NCBI GenBank assembly: GCA_033026295.1
Contig: CM065175.1
Location: 15,389,837 to 15,453,836 of the forward strand
Direction of reading: 5' to 3'
DNA length: 64,000 nucleotides
DNA from: Channa striata
Taxonomy: Eukaryota > Chordata > Actinopteri > Anabantiformes > Channidae
The notes beneath the pieces were generated by a model. The model had not been told where the DNA came from, ran no database searches, and saw only the letters and a list, made by a program, of their open reading frames with translations. Below, in pieces: positions 49,426 through 63,500 of this stretch. The translations under genes were made by a program, and so were the position numbers. The stretch's first letter is position 1. Every line of letters starts with the position of its first letter.

Positions 49426-51194
49426 ATGACAGTGTTTGTCATCTGCGCCCTTCTGCTGTTTAAAGTAAGCAACAGATAATTACTGCTTCGCTCACAGAAA
49501 GCCACATATTTTCCATAACTCAAAAGCCTTCATAATCATTTTTTGTCTCCTGTCACACGCTTATCATTATAGCTCTATAAAAGCAGCCATTGTAAACTTC
49601 TACCACTGGGGTAATTTTACACTATTGTTCCCGAAGGAAATATGTTTTAAGGCACATAGCCACGTTAGATTAGGGCTGTATCATATTGCCCAGATGGTGA
49701 ATGTTTTCATCATTCTGTTGTGGGAAAATAATAGTGGAAAGTTATTATCTTATCTGCTCTTTCTTTCAAAGTCTCTCACGACTTTAAAAAGAGGAATGGC
49801 ACTGTTCTTTACTGTGCCATGGTGCAGATAGTTTCTCAAAGACACCTTCTGGACTGGGGTCTGCCCGCTGCACATCCACACAGGCTGTTGTAAAACCCCC
49901 CACGGTCACGAAACATCACGGAAGCGTGTGGGGATTTGTTGTGCCATGCACACATCCAAATCTGGAACATCCAGTGTTCATTTTTCCACTCACATGACAC
50001 CAACGCCATGTGCCACAGCAGCAGCTCCAGTGAGCCCCAAGCCACTCGGAACACCAGGAACACCGGGGCACACAATTGACACCGTAATGAATGATATTTT
50101 ATAGACAAATTATAGTTTCTGTTGTGTCTGATAGCATATTATTAAGCCAGGATCAGTGTGAAAAGAAAGCCTCTGCTTCCATGGTTGCAGACAATAATTT
50201 GACACTCATATACCTCAAAAAGCCCTTGGAGCTTGTTGGCCTGTCCAGACATGCTCGTCACAGTCAAAGCACTTTTGTTAGATCAAAGTGTTTAGATAAA
50301 ACTTCAGCTTCAAGAAGATGTGTATGTCTTTTCCATTTTAAAGGGATTTGATCTGTAAAATGTTCCTCTGTTTTGCAAACACAGTCAGTTAAATGTTTAT
50401 TCACCCTGCTGAAAAATTAGCACTTATGATCAAATAATTATCTCCTCACTATATGACTCAGAGTTTTTGCAGTATGTGAGCTCTCATCCTCATTTTCTAC
50501 TGTTAACGCTTGTCTGAGGTGCACAGCATTACTGTACATGTTGCTGCAGTTGTTGCTTGAGGCAGTTCCTGGTGAAGATGTGGCCTAGCTTTGAGTTTTG
50601 CTGGGGTCTGGAGATCCGGAGCACGGCAATTATCATCATTTTCTCCCAGTTTGTGGTGTATATTTGTGTGTGGGTGTAGGGGAGGGGGGGTTCACTTTGT
50701 TACCACAGTCATTTGAATTTCCATGGAGTAGTTAAGCAGATTTATTTGGAGAGCAGACTTTAGGGTCATTCAGAAATTTGAGCCTCTTCTTAACTGCTTG
50801 ATGAGAATTGAAAATCAGTAGCTTAACAGACAACAGGGTCAACTTTGTGCTGCTTGTTTGAGTTTAGTTTGAGTTTATGCCTGTGAAAAGAGGAATGCAC
50901 GTCCTAGATTTTGCCCCCTGTTTACTAATCCTTATAATCAGTGCAGGTAAGAGACTTTCCCTCATCTCCACTCATCTCATGTCAGGCTGTCTCTGCTGAA
51001 GGACCCTTGTCTTTTGCCAGAACAGCCACAATGTGCTGTCTTGTGGGTCAGGATCTTCCCACAGAGAGAGGGAGAGAGAGAAACCATCATTTTGCGTGTT
51101 TATTTTCTCACAGATTAGATTAACTGTGAAAGCTCCAGCAGCTTCACTTCAAAATAGCACAGCAAATGTTTCCGGCACTGAGAAGGCTGACACG

Positions 51195-51225
<31 letters not shown>

Positions 51226-54200
51226 ATCCGCGATGACTGAGTGACTCCAGCAGCCGCGGAGTTGAGAGGCCCATTGAAAGCAGCTCTCCTCGGTGGTCCG
51301 TCTGTTCTCACTGGGGAATCCCTTCAGATTGCAGCTTCTTACCATAATGAAAAAAACAACTGTAGGCCCCTTCAGGCCTTCTGCCCCCCAAGGCTACACA
51401 TACTACTGAATGCTGTTTGATGCATACATAGTAAATAAACCTTTATTTTAATGAATTTCATCTAAATTTAAATTACATTTTGGCGACACACCTTTTTGTA
51501 AGGAAACACTGGAGTAATACTGGAGCTTTTAGTATAAGGTGTAAACTAAATATTACGTCCTACTCTTTGTAATTGTTTGAATGAATAAACGTATAAAAGT
51601 TTGCGTGTTTATTACAAAATGACACAGATCCAATGCTATATTAATAGTGGTGATCCCAACATTATGAAGGACAAACACAGTTCTCCACTAAATCTTTTAC
51701 TTCTTCTTCTATCTACACTACTAAAAGTACAGGAGTCTACGTCTTTCACTAATAAAAAAATGCATTTAAAACAAATATAGTAATTATTGCAAAGCATGTA
51801 AAATAATTTATTAGAGTCACAAGGTGGAACTGATTTAATCTTCTGACAGGTGCTTATCCCAATATGACACATCCGATTCATTAGTTCACTATAATTTTAT
51901 AAACCATATATGTTTATTATATGGTCATATTAATGTTATGGCTGATTTGTATAATCACTAGCAACTTGATATTATGATATCCAAACGTTAAGTGGTAACC
52001 ATATATAGTACTTTTCCAGTGTATACAGTAGATGGTGACTTAGTCATTCCTCTGCTGAGTAAATCACTGTTCCCTCCCTTCTGCAGTCGGGCTTGGACTA
52101 AATATTTCAATGTACGCTGGTGGCTGGTGCCAAGCCTTTGACAGTTCCTCCTCTGAGCTGAGTTGGCCCTCTAGGCAGGCTTATAGAGCTGCAGTAGCCC
52201 GGACTCAAACCAGGCACCGTAAAATGACTTGAATCCAAGCTGGAGGTAAAAATAAATCTGGGCTACTGTCGCCACAAAGTGTAGATCGGGGGCTAAGAGG
52301 TTAGTTACCGTCACATAAAGAGAACCAATCAGGACGGGTTTCTGTTTCCAGTTATTGTGGTCCAGGCTTTCTCACAGTCTGCCAACTCCAAACATCCTAT
52401 GGTTCCCGCCTGCTGGATCCTACCACCCCGACACACTAATACCTCTGATCTGGGGTCTGTGGCTGGTGTTCAGATACCATCAGGCTCCTCTGCAAGCGTG
52501 TTGACTTTGGACCGAGGCGAGACCCGTTTTAAAGTTGTTTCTCCTGTAGTATCGGCATGGAACATTAGGGTGTTTTGTGAGCGGGTGCAGGTCACAGTGT
52601 GTGCATTCTGTGTGTGTATGCATGTTTGTCTGCACAGGTCCATGCACATGGCTTGTGTTTCTTGGCAAACTTTAGTGACGTCAAATGGTTGTTTAGCTGT
52701 TACTTCTCCCGTTTGCAGGAGGTTAGTTGTTAGACATCTGTTTGTGCTTGTCACCCCCCCGGGGAGAATAGGCCAATCTCCCTCCAACGTGTGCATGTCT
52801 AAGATGCCATTGTTCTGAGCCTGGAGAAGGGGAGTAGTGAAATTCTGACCTTCACAGACACACCTGTAGGGCTTGGTGACTTCAAAGACCCCCCTCTCAC
52901 CCAGACACACACACACATGCTGGGCAGCCTCAGTTAACTGACACCCTCGCCTCAGGCTGGAATCGTGCCCTTCATACACCTCCCCCTCCTTTTGTTATTT
53001 CAAGAAATAAACATGCATGCAGTGTATTCACACATACAGTCACACATTATCATTGACGCCCATTCGTAATGGGGAGGGAAGAAGATCGTTCAACTTTGTC
53101 TTTCATCTTTTCCTGTTTTACTTCTCTTTACAGTGGTCTAAAACCATCTGATTAAAGCCAGCCACTCCTGTCAGGCACCAACTGTGCTGCACAAGCCGTT
53201 AGGAATGTCTGAACTATCCCTCATGTCATTACTCAAGCTGGGCTCTCCATTACCCACTTGCAGATAAGGACTCTAAGCACTTTAAGGTTGAAAACTGAGG
53301 CAGACGGAAAGATAGAGATAAAAAGGCCATTTTCAGTTCACCCACTTTCTTGCTTTTTTTTACCTTCATGTGATTAGGATGTAATAATATTTATTTGTTT
53401 AAGGGTTTTTTTTTTAACTGTGTCCTTTTTTTTTTTTTACTGCAGGTTACTCTTGGAGATGCTTGTGCCAGTAACCAGTTAACTGACTCAGGGCAGTGTT
53501 GCAGTCTGTGTCCTGCTGGCTTCGGAGTGGAGGTAAAATGTGGGAAAGAAGACACCAAGTGCACACCATGCCCACAGGGTGAGCAATTGTAATCTGATGT
53601 TACCGTAACACCGTAGAGTGTATTTTACTGACCTCGTCATTATCTCTGTCATCATTGCCATTAAGTCTGTGGGGGAGACTGATGCGGATTTTGAAATGTG
53701 TTTGCTAGGAACCTATTCCCCATATGAAGATCTCAGCCCTTGCAATATCTGCACCAAGTGCCCATCTGGTGTCGCTACGTTGACTTCTTGCTCTGCCAAA
53801 CAAAACGCACAATGTGACTGTGACCACGGCTACTTCTTCATGAGCACCTACAGCCTGTGTGTGCCTTGCTCCAAATGCAACCGCGGTGAGGGGGCTGTCC
53901 GGGAGTGTGGCCTTAATCATGACATCGAGTGCCAGAAATGTGGCCCGGGAACATTTTCTGAGGAGCAAGGTGGCACCAAACCCTGCCAGAAATGCTCCCA
54001 GTGCTCTGACAGTGAGGTGGAGATCAGAGCCTGTATGCCCAACTCTGACACACTGTGCATGGGTAAGGTGTAAATAAGAATTCATTGAGAACATACATTT
54101 AATTTACATGTAGCTTTTTGGACAGAGCGAGCATGGAAATTGGAAAGTATGAGTTGCCTATACTTTGTTGATTTTTAAATGAAATCTGCCTACAGCAGGA

Positions 54201-56177
54201 ACAAATATAAGATAGTGCCAACTCTATCCTAGAAAGATCTAATGCAGGGGAAGGCAGTAATAGTGAAACATAAAAAGATAAAAGAATGAGGTCATGGGAG
54301 GGGAACAGGGAGTGGGAGGTTCTGTGAGAATACAAGGACATGTGTTCAACACCTGCACCCACACCTCATCTGAACACTCAAAGCCTTAGAACATAAGTAG
54401 TGAAAAAGAGCCTGGTTAAGTGGTGTAGTCCAATTCGTATGAGCTCGACAGGTCTTAGGTTAAGTGCCCCCAGGAACACGAAGGCCAGGGAAAGGCTGCT
54501 GACCCTCACAACTAGACTGCTTCCTTCCAAATGGCTACAGTCGCACTCCAGGAGTGAGGTCGTTTGTACGCACTCCGAGTCCATATGTCATGACTCTTTG
54601 ACCCCACAGGCTTCAGCACAGTACCTTTGAGTGTTTGATCCCAAAATAAGCAGACCCCAGGAGGGAGAACTGATGCTAGAAACAGGGGCCACGAATGGTT
54701 CAGAGCTCCAGGGGACCTGCGTGTCTGTCATTACATCAGGCGCACAGGCTTCTGTGGAAATATTTTTTGCCCCAGTTTATGCAGGCAAAATGGGTTTCTG
54801 GTGTGCAGATGCAGATGATGTGATACTGTCCCTGACTCATCTCCTTTTCAAAACCCTTACAGATAAGACGCTGCACATTCTGTCTCGTCCCGCTGAGTCT
54901 GATGGGGCCCGTGGAACTCCCGCTTTTTCGGAACAAGAAGAGGTGATAGAGCAGGCCGAGGGCAGTCCTTCTCCTGGAACCCCCAAGTTTACTCCGCAGG
55001 ATGATGGTGGCAGCAACAACATTTTGGCTTATGTGTCTGTCCTGGCTGCTGTGGTGCTCGGTCTCCTCATTTATGTGGCTTATAAATGGTGAGTTCTTTT
55101 TCGGGGTTGTGGTGGTAAATTGATATAATAATGATTGTACAGTAATTTGGTTCTGTCACGGCTAATTTGACTGACATTGTTCTTGTGTGTTGTGCTCAGC
55201 TGGAGATCATGTAAACAGAAGAAGGCTCTTTCTAAGGCCCGGGCAGCTGAGTTGGGAACATCTTTAGAGGGAGAAAAGCTCCAAAGTGACAGTGGTGTTT
55301 TTCTGGACTCTCACAGCCTGCAGGATAATCAGAACAGCAAAGGTGTGGTGAACAAAAGCTCATTCTAATGAAATTTAATCAAGTTTCATAGGCTTTAGTG
55401 TATATCTAAACAAGGTTGCTAAAAAATATCTGTTATCTCAGTGTGCTGAAATTCATGCAGATTTCAGCATCATTAGCAGTTCAGGAAAGTGAAGAAATGA
55501 CAGACAAGAAAGAAAGGCAAGGAAGGCAATTCCTATACTAATCAAATTTACTCACTCCCTGTAATGCTTAAAGGTTTTTTTGAGAGTTTATTTTAATATG
55601 TAAAATGCTACTGAAAAGTGTTTTATTATTGCCTCTCTAGTTATGTGTGTATCCACACATTCCGGCTGCTAGTTTTACACTATTCCATTATTTGACAGCT
55701 TCATGGATGGAAACAGGGCAGGTTTCACAACAGAAAAGCTGAACTTCCTAGTTTTGTGCCCATAAAATTCTAAACACTAAACATTAAATAATATAAATGT
55801 ATTTAAAAATAAAATACTTGTTGCTGTGATGCAAAATGTTGAGCTCACTTTGTGTTTTCACAGGTACCAAGAGAGACAGCAAGCAGGACAATCGCCTGTA
55901 CGTCAATCTGCCCCCCCACCGACAGGAAGAGGTGGAGCGCCTCCTTCAGGAAGGAGCAGGCAGAGGGTGGAGGCAGCTGGGTGCAGCACTGGGATATGAA
56001 CCGGAACAGCTGGACCTGTTTGGGCGTGGAGAGGCCCCTGCTCACACGCTCCTCTCTAACTGGGCCCAGAAGGAAGGCTCCACTCTGGGACTGCTGTGCT
56101 CTGCATTGGCCCGCATTGAGCGACCTGACGTGGTGACAGCGCTCAGCTGCCCTACACAGGGTGTTTCGGTGGTCTGA
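49426..56177 (+). CDS. nradd: p75NTR-related death-domain receptor (NRADD/NRH1 type)
   Basis: Six coding exons: 49426-49464, 53446-53578, 53709-54062, 54863-55088, 55200-55342, 55864-56177 (stop TGA 56175-56177). Together they make 1,209 nt (402 residues), all GT-AG and in phase, the same exon plan as NGFR. Signal peptide MTVFVICALLLFKVTLG. Residues about 20-175 form four TNFR-type cysteine-rich repeats, with CRD1 in exon 2 and CRD2-4 in exon 3. A stalk follows, then one transmembrane helix (about 225-249, AYVSVLAAVVLGLLIYVAY). The juxtamembrane part has RSCKQKK (cysteine aligned with the palmitoylated one in p75NTR) and GEKLQSDSGVFLDSHSLQD. The death domain is at about 315-395. Such receptors bind neurotrophin-type ligands or modulate Trk/p75 signalling. 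Position between nbeal2 and setd2 supports nradd rather than ngfr. Confidence 0.9.
49465..53445 (+). other. nradd: nradd intron 1 (4 kb)
   Basis: No supported gene. It contains a (GT)n tract at 51197-51224. Overlapping open stretches on both strands at 52357-52979 share the same DNA with no splice logic or recognisable protein and are treated as chance. Confidence 0.55.
51197..51224. repeat. (GT)n microsatellite in nradd intron 1
   Basis: About 14 GT units, uninterrupted. Confidence 0.9.
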
Positions 56178-57600
56178 CAACTTTTTGGCCTCACATATGA
56201 CACCCATGGACTCTAGGGAGGAACTAGTGACATAATAAGGGAGGAACTCGTATATCGACACCTATCACTGCTGGAGTTTGCCATTGACAATTCTTATTGC
56301 TTTGTTGGACACTTCTTATACAGTTTTTACTAAGACAACAACAATACTCAGACAATATTTTACCCCAGGTTGTGTCACAATAATCAGTATGTCACATACT
56401 CCCAGTGCAATTCAGTCATGGTTTAGCTTCATTGAGCTGCCCAGTGGACACAGCTGAAACCTGGTCACGATTGGTTTGGATCTACATTAACGTGCATTCA
56501 CAGTTGTACACAAAAACCTTGTTACTGTGAGCATTCAAATAGTGGCAGAAATAGAATGATGTGTTTACACAAGTTGCTCAAGTGTCATTCTAAAACCACT
56601 GTTTACATGTTAGTTTGTCAGTAATCAGATTTACTATCTGCCCCATTTAGAAACCGTTCCTTCCACATGCTATTGTAAACAAGTACGAATGGCTTAAGTG
56701 ACCGTGTTTCTAGTCTGGCAGACCGTGTTTTATAAATCACAACTTCAGCAACCACTTTGATATTGCATTTGATTTTTGTCAGAAAAAAGGTGAATTTATA
56801 CAACAAAACAGTTTTCCAGGACGATGCGGCTGTCCTTAATCAGGATCCTTTTCATAACGAAGAAACTCCAGTTAAGGGTTTGACTGGCCAAGTGGGCAGA
56901 TTTTGCCAGTAAATCTTTTTAACCATCCCAAGAACATTTTAGCTAAACTGTAGATATGAAGTATTCACCAGGCTGTTTTTATAATGTCTTCCCTTGTTCT
57001 ATTGTATTTCCATTTTTTTTACATGCTGCAGCCACCAAGTAGCCTTGGTATTTATTTACCTTGAGAACAAAATGCACCAGTGTTGTTTCAAATCTCATTG
57101 AAAGATGAAAGACAATGAAGCATCCTGGGAAATATAGAACATCTTTCTTAGCTCTTCACCATAATCACATTTGATTGTAAATAGCTTGAATATTAATTGG
57201 TTTTTGTAAGTCACGGCTTAAATTACGATCATTTATCACCTATGAAAACTGAAAGGGGAATAGAAATAATTCTATACTTCCTATATTTAAAATACTCACT
57301 TTGTCTACTTGATTTCTCATATTAGACAGAAAAAAATCTAGACGCTGTTAACATCATTGCCATCATGCATTTGTATTTATTTTATCACAATGTCAAGTCT
57401 AAATTAAATCTTTGAGAAACATGGTTATCTGCACCTCATAGTTGAACTATGCAATATCAGATGATCTGATAACTTTTTAACACCAGCCATGAAAGTTTTT
57501 TGTATATATTTCTTAATACTATGCGTCAATGTGTTTTTGTATGTGAGTTTGATTCATTTAATAAATAACTTGAATAAGTCTGCGTTCTTTGGTTGTACCA
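56178..57600 (+). other. nradd: nradd 3' UTR
   Basis: AT-rich trailer without coding potential. An AATAAA at 57560-57565 is the likely poly(A) signal, which gives a 1.4 kb 3' UTR. Confidence 0.5.
57560..57565 (+). promoter_or_regulatory. nradd: Poly(A) signal AATAAA, nradd
   Basis: Canonical hexamer followed by a T/G-rich stretch (TCTGCGTTCTTTGGTTGT) about 15 bases on, as expected for a cleavage region. Confidence 0.5.
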
Positions 57601-58379
57601 GGACCACAAAGCTTCACAGTCAAATATAGCACCATCAAACAATAGATGCTATTGTTGTTATGCTCTTCATCAGGGATTCTCAACCACTGGCACAATCTGA
57701 TTGTAGAGTACCATGGTTCATTTGACAAATCGCCACTAAAATTAAATAAAAAAACAAAATAAAATACACACACAGAGTCAATGTAACCCACATAGACAAC
57801 GATGACTAAGAGTATTTAGGGAGCTAGTAGAAACATTAACACTATTAAAACTGGACATGTTGTTAAAAAAAACTAATTTAAAATTTATCGATAAAAATTT
57901 TAAACAACATACAGTATATATTATAAAGATGGTAATAGCACATAAATTAGCTAACTAAGAATGAACAACATCAAAAAATAGTATATAACTATCATATAAA
58001 TAGTTTAATGGTTTATTAAAATATTTAATATCTAACAACTCATATGGCAATTTGTTATTAAAATGAATTGTTTTAAAACTGAAGAAACATAAATGGTTTA
58101 AGGCTGAAATGAAAATGTTGAGCAGTACTTAAAAAATAAGGTAGAACTGATACACAATGACTTAACAAACCTCAACAGTTCAAATCAAAGTCTTTTGTTT
58201 TTAGAATCATTTGCTCTGTGTAATTTATAATCTGGATACTGTTTTGTAGAGATTTGTACATACACGAACTCTTCTAATTACAATTGACAAGTTTTGCTGT
58301 GTTAAGGTTCTTATCAATTGATTTGATACATTTTCTATTCTATGGAGTGAAATGTACTTAAAAGTCTAGGGGCGTAAAC

Positions 58380-58683
58380 CTAAAAGTCTGTATCATCCAA
58401 ATCATTCTGGAGGAAAGCTTCCTCTGTCTTAAGCACAACCTGATTCCTGTTCCCACTCTGCTCTGAGCTCAAATCTGTTAATGATCTCCTTGCCTTCACT
58501 TTTAAGTGGGAGCAGGCATCTTGCATGGCCTGGGGCAGTGTTACATGCCGTCGCACACTCCAGACGGGACTGCTTAACTGTGGTCTGGAGCGCACAGGCA
58601 CTGGGCTGTGGAATTTGCACAGACTGGGACGGGGGATGGGACAGTGGAGGGGAAGCACAGCAGTGACTCTCTTCACTGGTCAT
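58380..58683 (-). other. Overlapping minus-strand open frames, possible unrecognised exon
   Basis: Two frames stay open over the same 300 bp on the minus strand. One (58676-58380) ends KTEEAFLQNDLDDTDF and contains PVRSRPQLSSPVWSVRRHV. The other (58683-58429) begins MTSEESHCCASPPL and contains EGKEIINRFELRAEWEQ. Both look more protein-like than typical noise here and the DNA is GC-richer than its flanks. A clear acceptor with a pyrimidine tract is not evident. It lies downstream of setd2, between the setd2 and nradd 3' ends. Not recognised. Confidence 0.25.
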
Positions 58684-58976
58684 GGGTCTCCATATTTAGA
58701 GCGCACTAAACTCCTCTAATGAAAGCAGTCGATCACTTTGAGTCCCTTTACGGGGGCCATACATCTGGCACATCCTTGTACATATGTGCTGCAGTGGTAT
58801 TCGTGAACCCCTTATTAGAGGAATTAGCCAATCTAAAACGGGATTGGGTGTGCACTCAGCTTTTAATCATGTAACAGAGCTCAGTGACAGTTGCTTAGAT
58901 CTGTTTGAGTCTACGTAACCGACACGTGAACCCAATTCAACTGCACAATAGGGAACCATCATTTTACAAAAAAAGT

Positions 58977-60507
58977 TTATTACCTTTTAAAATGTTTGTA
59001 CACTCGTATGACAATGTGCTTACACAGTACTTACAGTAGAGTAGGGTGAAACTTAATTTGTACATAGAAAAATAATAAAACAAAACAGAAAACATAAAAA
59101 GCCCCACCACTGAAATAAAATAGAGACTTGTGAGTCAGTGGGGTCCTATGTTTGAGAAACCGATGTAACTGCATCAGGAAGGCTGAGCTGGTGAGGATGT
59201 GTGGGCTCACTGTGCTGCTGGACAGCTAGTCTCCTGCATACAGCTTTGGTAATTTTACACATTATTTACACATTTGAAATGATAGTCCTTTTACAAAGTG
59301 TCTGCTTAATTAATCATTCCAAAAACTATTATTCAATGTATTCACAATATAAAGCAATGTACATAAGTTGGAACATTGTTTAATGCAATTTAAAAGGCTG
59401 CAACAAATCAATGACCTAATGCTAACACAACTACCGTAACAACTCTTAGAAATGAATGTGGGACATTTTGTGGACCAAGGCTGACTGACGGTCTCTAGCA
59501 TCTAACAAGAACTTGAAAGTGAGTGAAAATAAAAACCAAAACACACAGATGCTAAGAAACTGTTAAAATTGCAGTGCTACTACCTACACTTACTGCACAG
59601 GAGTGGAGTAGAGAAAATGGGGATAAACTGACACACAGCTAAACAGCACATCAAAACACAGCCTTTAAACCCTGCTACCCCTTATAATACATAAATTTAT
59701 GTTAAAAAATGGAAATATTAGTCTGTAACCCCTTTGATAACCTGATCAGACACTGCCTGATCCGTAAGTTTATTGTGAGTAAAAGTTCATCACGGTGAGA
59801 ACATACTATTGGAAGCAGGACAGAACAAAATCGAGCAATTTCCATACGGATACTCACTCTGTCCCGTTTCTACGACATGCATTAACGAAACAACAGAGGC
59901 TCCAAAGTGTTGTGGTTAAGAAGGCAGGGTTTGAGGAGTGGAAGCTTGGACCTCCACAGCCTAGTTAAAAGCAGCACCAGATACAGAGTCAGTGGCAGGG
60001 GGTTTTGACGTGTACACAAATAGGAAGCTGGGGGGGGACAAAGACTGTTCTGCCATTGATCCGTTTTAGGAGGACAGTAACAAAAGAACCTACCAAAGCC
60101 GATTCTGTAAAGTAATTATTCAGGGCTAGAAGAGATTAAAACATGGAATCGAGGAGATGATCTCAGGAACATTTAAGAACCACAAATGGAAAAAAAAATT
60201 CTAAAAAGTCAGTCAGTGAGAACATTGTCTCTGTAGCACCCCTCAGTGTCATTCTTCGAGAACATTGCAACTGGAGTCTCGGGTCATTTAGCAGCACGCG
60301 AGTCTCCAACAGAGTAGGACTCCTTCATGATCTGCACGGCCTGGAGAGCTTCTTGGGCAGCAGTGCAATTCTTTGTCATAAATACCGATAAGAAACTACT
60401 TCACGGTTCAGGCTGGCCAGTTCATGCACGAAGGAGTGATTGGAAAGGCAAATCTGTGCTTCTCCTGCATTAGTGCAGAGCAAGTTAAATATCGGAAGTC
60501 ACTGAGG
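58977..60507 (-). other. setd2: setd2 3' UTR with poly(A) signal
   Basis: From the setd2 stop (60510-60508) to a minus-strand AATAAA at 58982-58977. No coding frame is supported. This gives a trailer of about 1.5 kb, convergent with nradd. Confidence 0.55.
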
Positions 60508-63500
60508 CTAGTACACCTCTGTGTCCTCCTTGGGCCTGTACACAGAGCCGAATCTCTGCATGTACTTTTTTATGTACTCCTTAGTCTTGTGCTTCACATT
60601 CTCGTTACACTCAAGGTCCTCAGGATTCTTGCAAGCTTTCAACTCCTTATTCATAACTCCATGAGTTAGCTAGAAGATTAGAAGAGATGAGGAAAGAGTG
60701 AGATACATTTCTTGTCACCAGACTGCAGTAAATTATATATTTGCCATGTATTTGTGGTAGAGGGGTTAATTCTCCTTAATGACTTTGCACTTTGTAACTT
60801 GGGACAATATGCAATCTCTAAATGAGAGAAACTCAGCTCGTCTTTCTGTTTAATGTGCCGTGTGTCAGAGTCCTGGTATGCCAGAGTGGAACTCAGTTCA
60901 AACCACTCGCCACATACACAATCCTCGGACCCCTTAGGTCCGGAAAAATGGTGCCCTTTCATAGACACTGGTTGAAAAACGCTTTTAGAAAGGAATGAGT
61001 AAAACAAAAGAGAGGTAATAGTTTACATGTAGAATGTGTTCTTAGTTTCTTTCAGAGGCAGAATTTGGCTGGCAAAGGAAATGGTGGGAGCTCTATATAG
61101 TTTTGGTTTGGAGGAAACTTTAAAAATGTTGTATTTTAAGTCAGCTGACCAATAATTTCATTGTGCGCTGCCCATGTTGAGGTTAAATAAATGTTGAGTG
61201 CTCCTTAGGATTTTTAAAACAGTGTTTGTATGAGCATCCTGATGTTTAATCCTACCTTTCTAGCCAGGTGTTTGAAGTCTTCTGTGTTACTGATGCGTCC
61301 TAATTTGCAGTCTGGCTTCCGGTACGGATTTAAACATTGCACAATGAACTGTGACATCTGAATAAAACACACACAAGACATGAAAGGAGAAGAACATTTA
61401 AATACAAATTAAAGATTGCAGGGAAGTATAGAAGGCATTTACAATATGAACAATTATTAAGGTTTGGAAAACAATAAATGAGTTGAGTTAAATTATATAT
61501 ACATATAAATATACATACATACACACACACACACACACATTATTGCAAACATTACAGACACTACGACTTACCTCTTTGCGAAATGTCTCTTTACTTTTTT
61601 TAGCTAGTTCGCTGGAAGTGTCTGCTTCAGCCGTCTTTGTGGAAAACTGTAACAGACATAATGAATAAGATGATGAAATTGCTTGTTCCAAATAAAAATT
61701 GTTTCAAGTTAAACACATGGCCTTGCCCAGTGTGATCTGTCATGCACCAACTCCAATTTGTTGCAATTTTATGTCACTTTGGAAACCATTTTACTATAAA
61801 GAAAGACAGTATTGCCCATTACACAGACACAGAATTATTTTCAGCAATGATTTTACTTGTGTGCCAGGGCACAGCTGCAGCCACCAATGTGAGAGCGACA
61901 TCAAACACCACCTGCTTATCGGCCACTTGACATAAAGCAGGGATATCCTGCAAGATGCCTCTTTGGTCTTGGCCTTCAACAACAAAGGACAGCTGACTGG
62001 CTAAAGCCACAATAAAGTGGTGGAAATCAGAAGCACGCACACTGTGCCATCAACAAAAATCCAGAAATGGTAAGATTGAACGGTATAGAACATGTGACAA
62101 TAGTTTACATTCCTGACCGTGGCACTACTGTGTGTCTAAACACACGGTAGGACAGGTTGATGATTTTATAGCTGATCTCAGTGGGAAAAACAAATGTCAC
62201 ATTTTAGTTTTGAGAAAATGAAAAAAACTTACAAGAGAAAAAGAAGCCACTTGCATAGTTAAGACTATTTAAACAAACTGAATTAAAGGAATGCTAGGTC
62301 TTCACAGACGTTTCTATTAGCCTTTAAGTTACAGGGAAAAAACTAAAACAAAAAAGGACCATACAGCTGAGCAGGGAGTGGAGTGAGTGGTTTGTCTCTT
62401 TAAATCTTTGTCTCAAGATTCTGATGAATGGAGGAGGAGTCACCCGTGAGGTCTAACACTCACTGAATATGGTGTAGCGACTAGGGTTTCTCCCCCCCCT
62501 CCCTCACTGAGGCACAGCTGAAAGTAATCACAAGTGCAGCATCTTCAATTACCTCAACGAACAAACAACAAGAACTATAATCACGCTTTGCACCCAAGCA
62601 CAAACTTTCCGGGATCCCAATAAAAAAGGAAGAAGATCCTCCTTCATTGCGATGTGATGAAACATTGTTTTCAATAATTTACTTCTAGCGAACAATATGT
62701 AAAAAGAACATAACTAGGTTTTATAGAAAAATCACTAAAAGCTGACCTTAGAAGGATTTTCATCATAAGTGGGTGTTCCCAGGTCCATCTCAGATTCATG
62801 GTCCACACTAGTGTTGTCACTACTTCCTTCCCATGTTGGAGGGTCCCACTGTGTTTGTCTAATGTTCAGAGGGAAATAATAGATTAGAAATACACGCAGG
62901 GTTCAGCAGAGGCATAAACACACGCCCCACACAAACACACTGACACTGTATACCAACCTTGTGACTACATGGTAGTAGTAGATCTTTCCTTCAGGGTCCC
63001 GAGCAACTTTCCAGTTGGGAGGTAGGACAATAGTTTTGGGTTTTGGGGGAGAAGGAGGAGGCAAGTCTATCACATTATTGGGTACAATCATTTCCTGAAA
63101 AAAGAATTAAGAAAAACAGCATCAGCAGCCAGAAAGTAATTTAAGTACCAAAATTTTGATGTAAGTTTAGTCTGGAGAAAGATTATTCACTTAAATCACA
63201 TGTTTGATAACTAGTTTAAAGCTAAATGTGAGTTAAAAAATAGACCAACTTATTCTTTTTATTTATTTTTTCTAAATTTAGTTACATTTTGAAAGGCACT
63301 TTCCTATTGGATGAGAGAGAATTTGACTACCATGATTTTAGGAGTTGCATATTTTTGATGTATGCTACCCTCTTGTGGCCACACTAAGACTGTTGTTGCC
63401 ATACAACCTAAAGCAGCAAATACGAACGTTGCAAAAACGAAATGTTCATAACAGACTTAATTCAGCCCATAAATAATTTAAAATCATAAGTAATAGTGTC

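Noticed and set aside
52357..52979. Overlapping open frames of 153 (+) and 169 (-) codons in nradd intron 1
   Set aside because: They occupy the same DNA on opposite strands, have no recognisable domain or splice context, and lie inside a well-defined intron.
57650..57720. Possible repeat end with CAGTGGTTGAGAATC on the minus strand
   Set aside because: Resembles ends of common fish DNA transposons, but I found no matching second end or target-site duplication.
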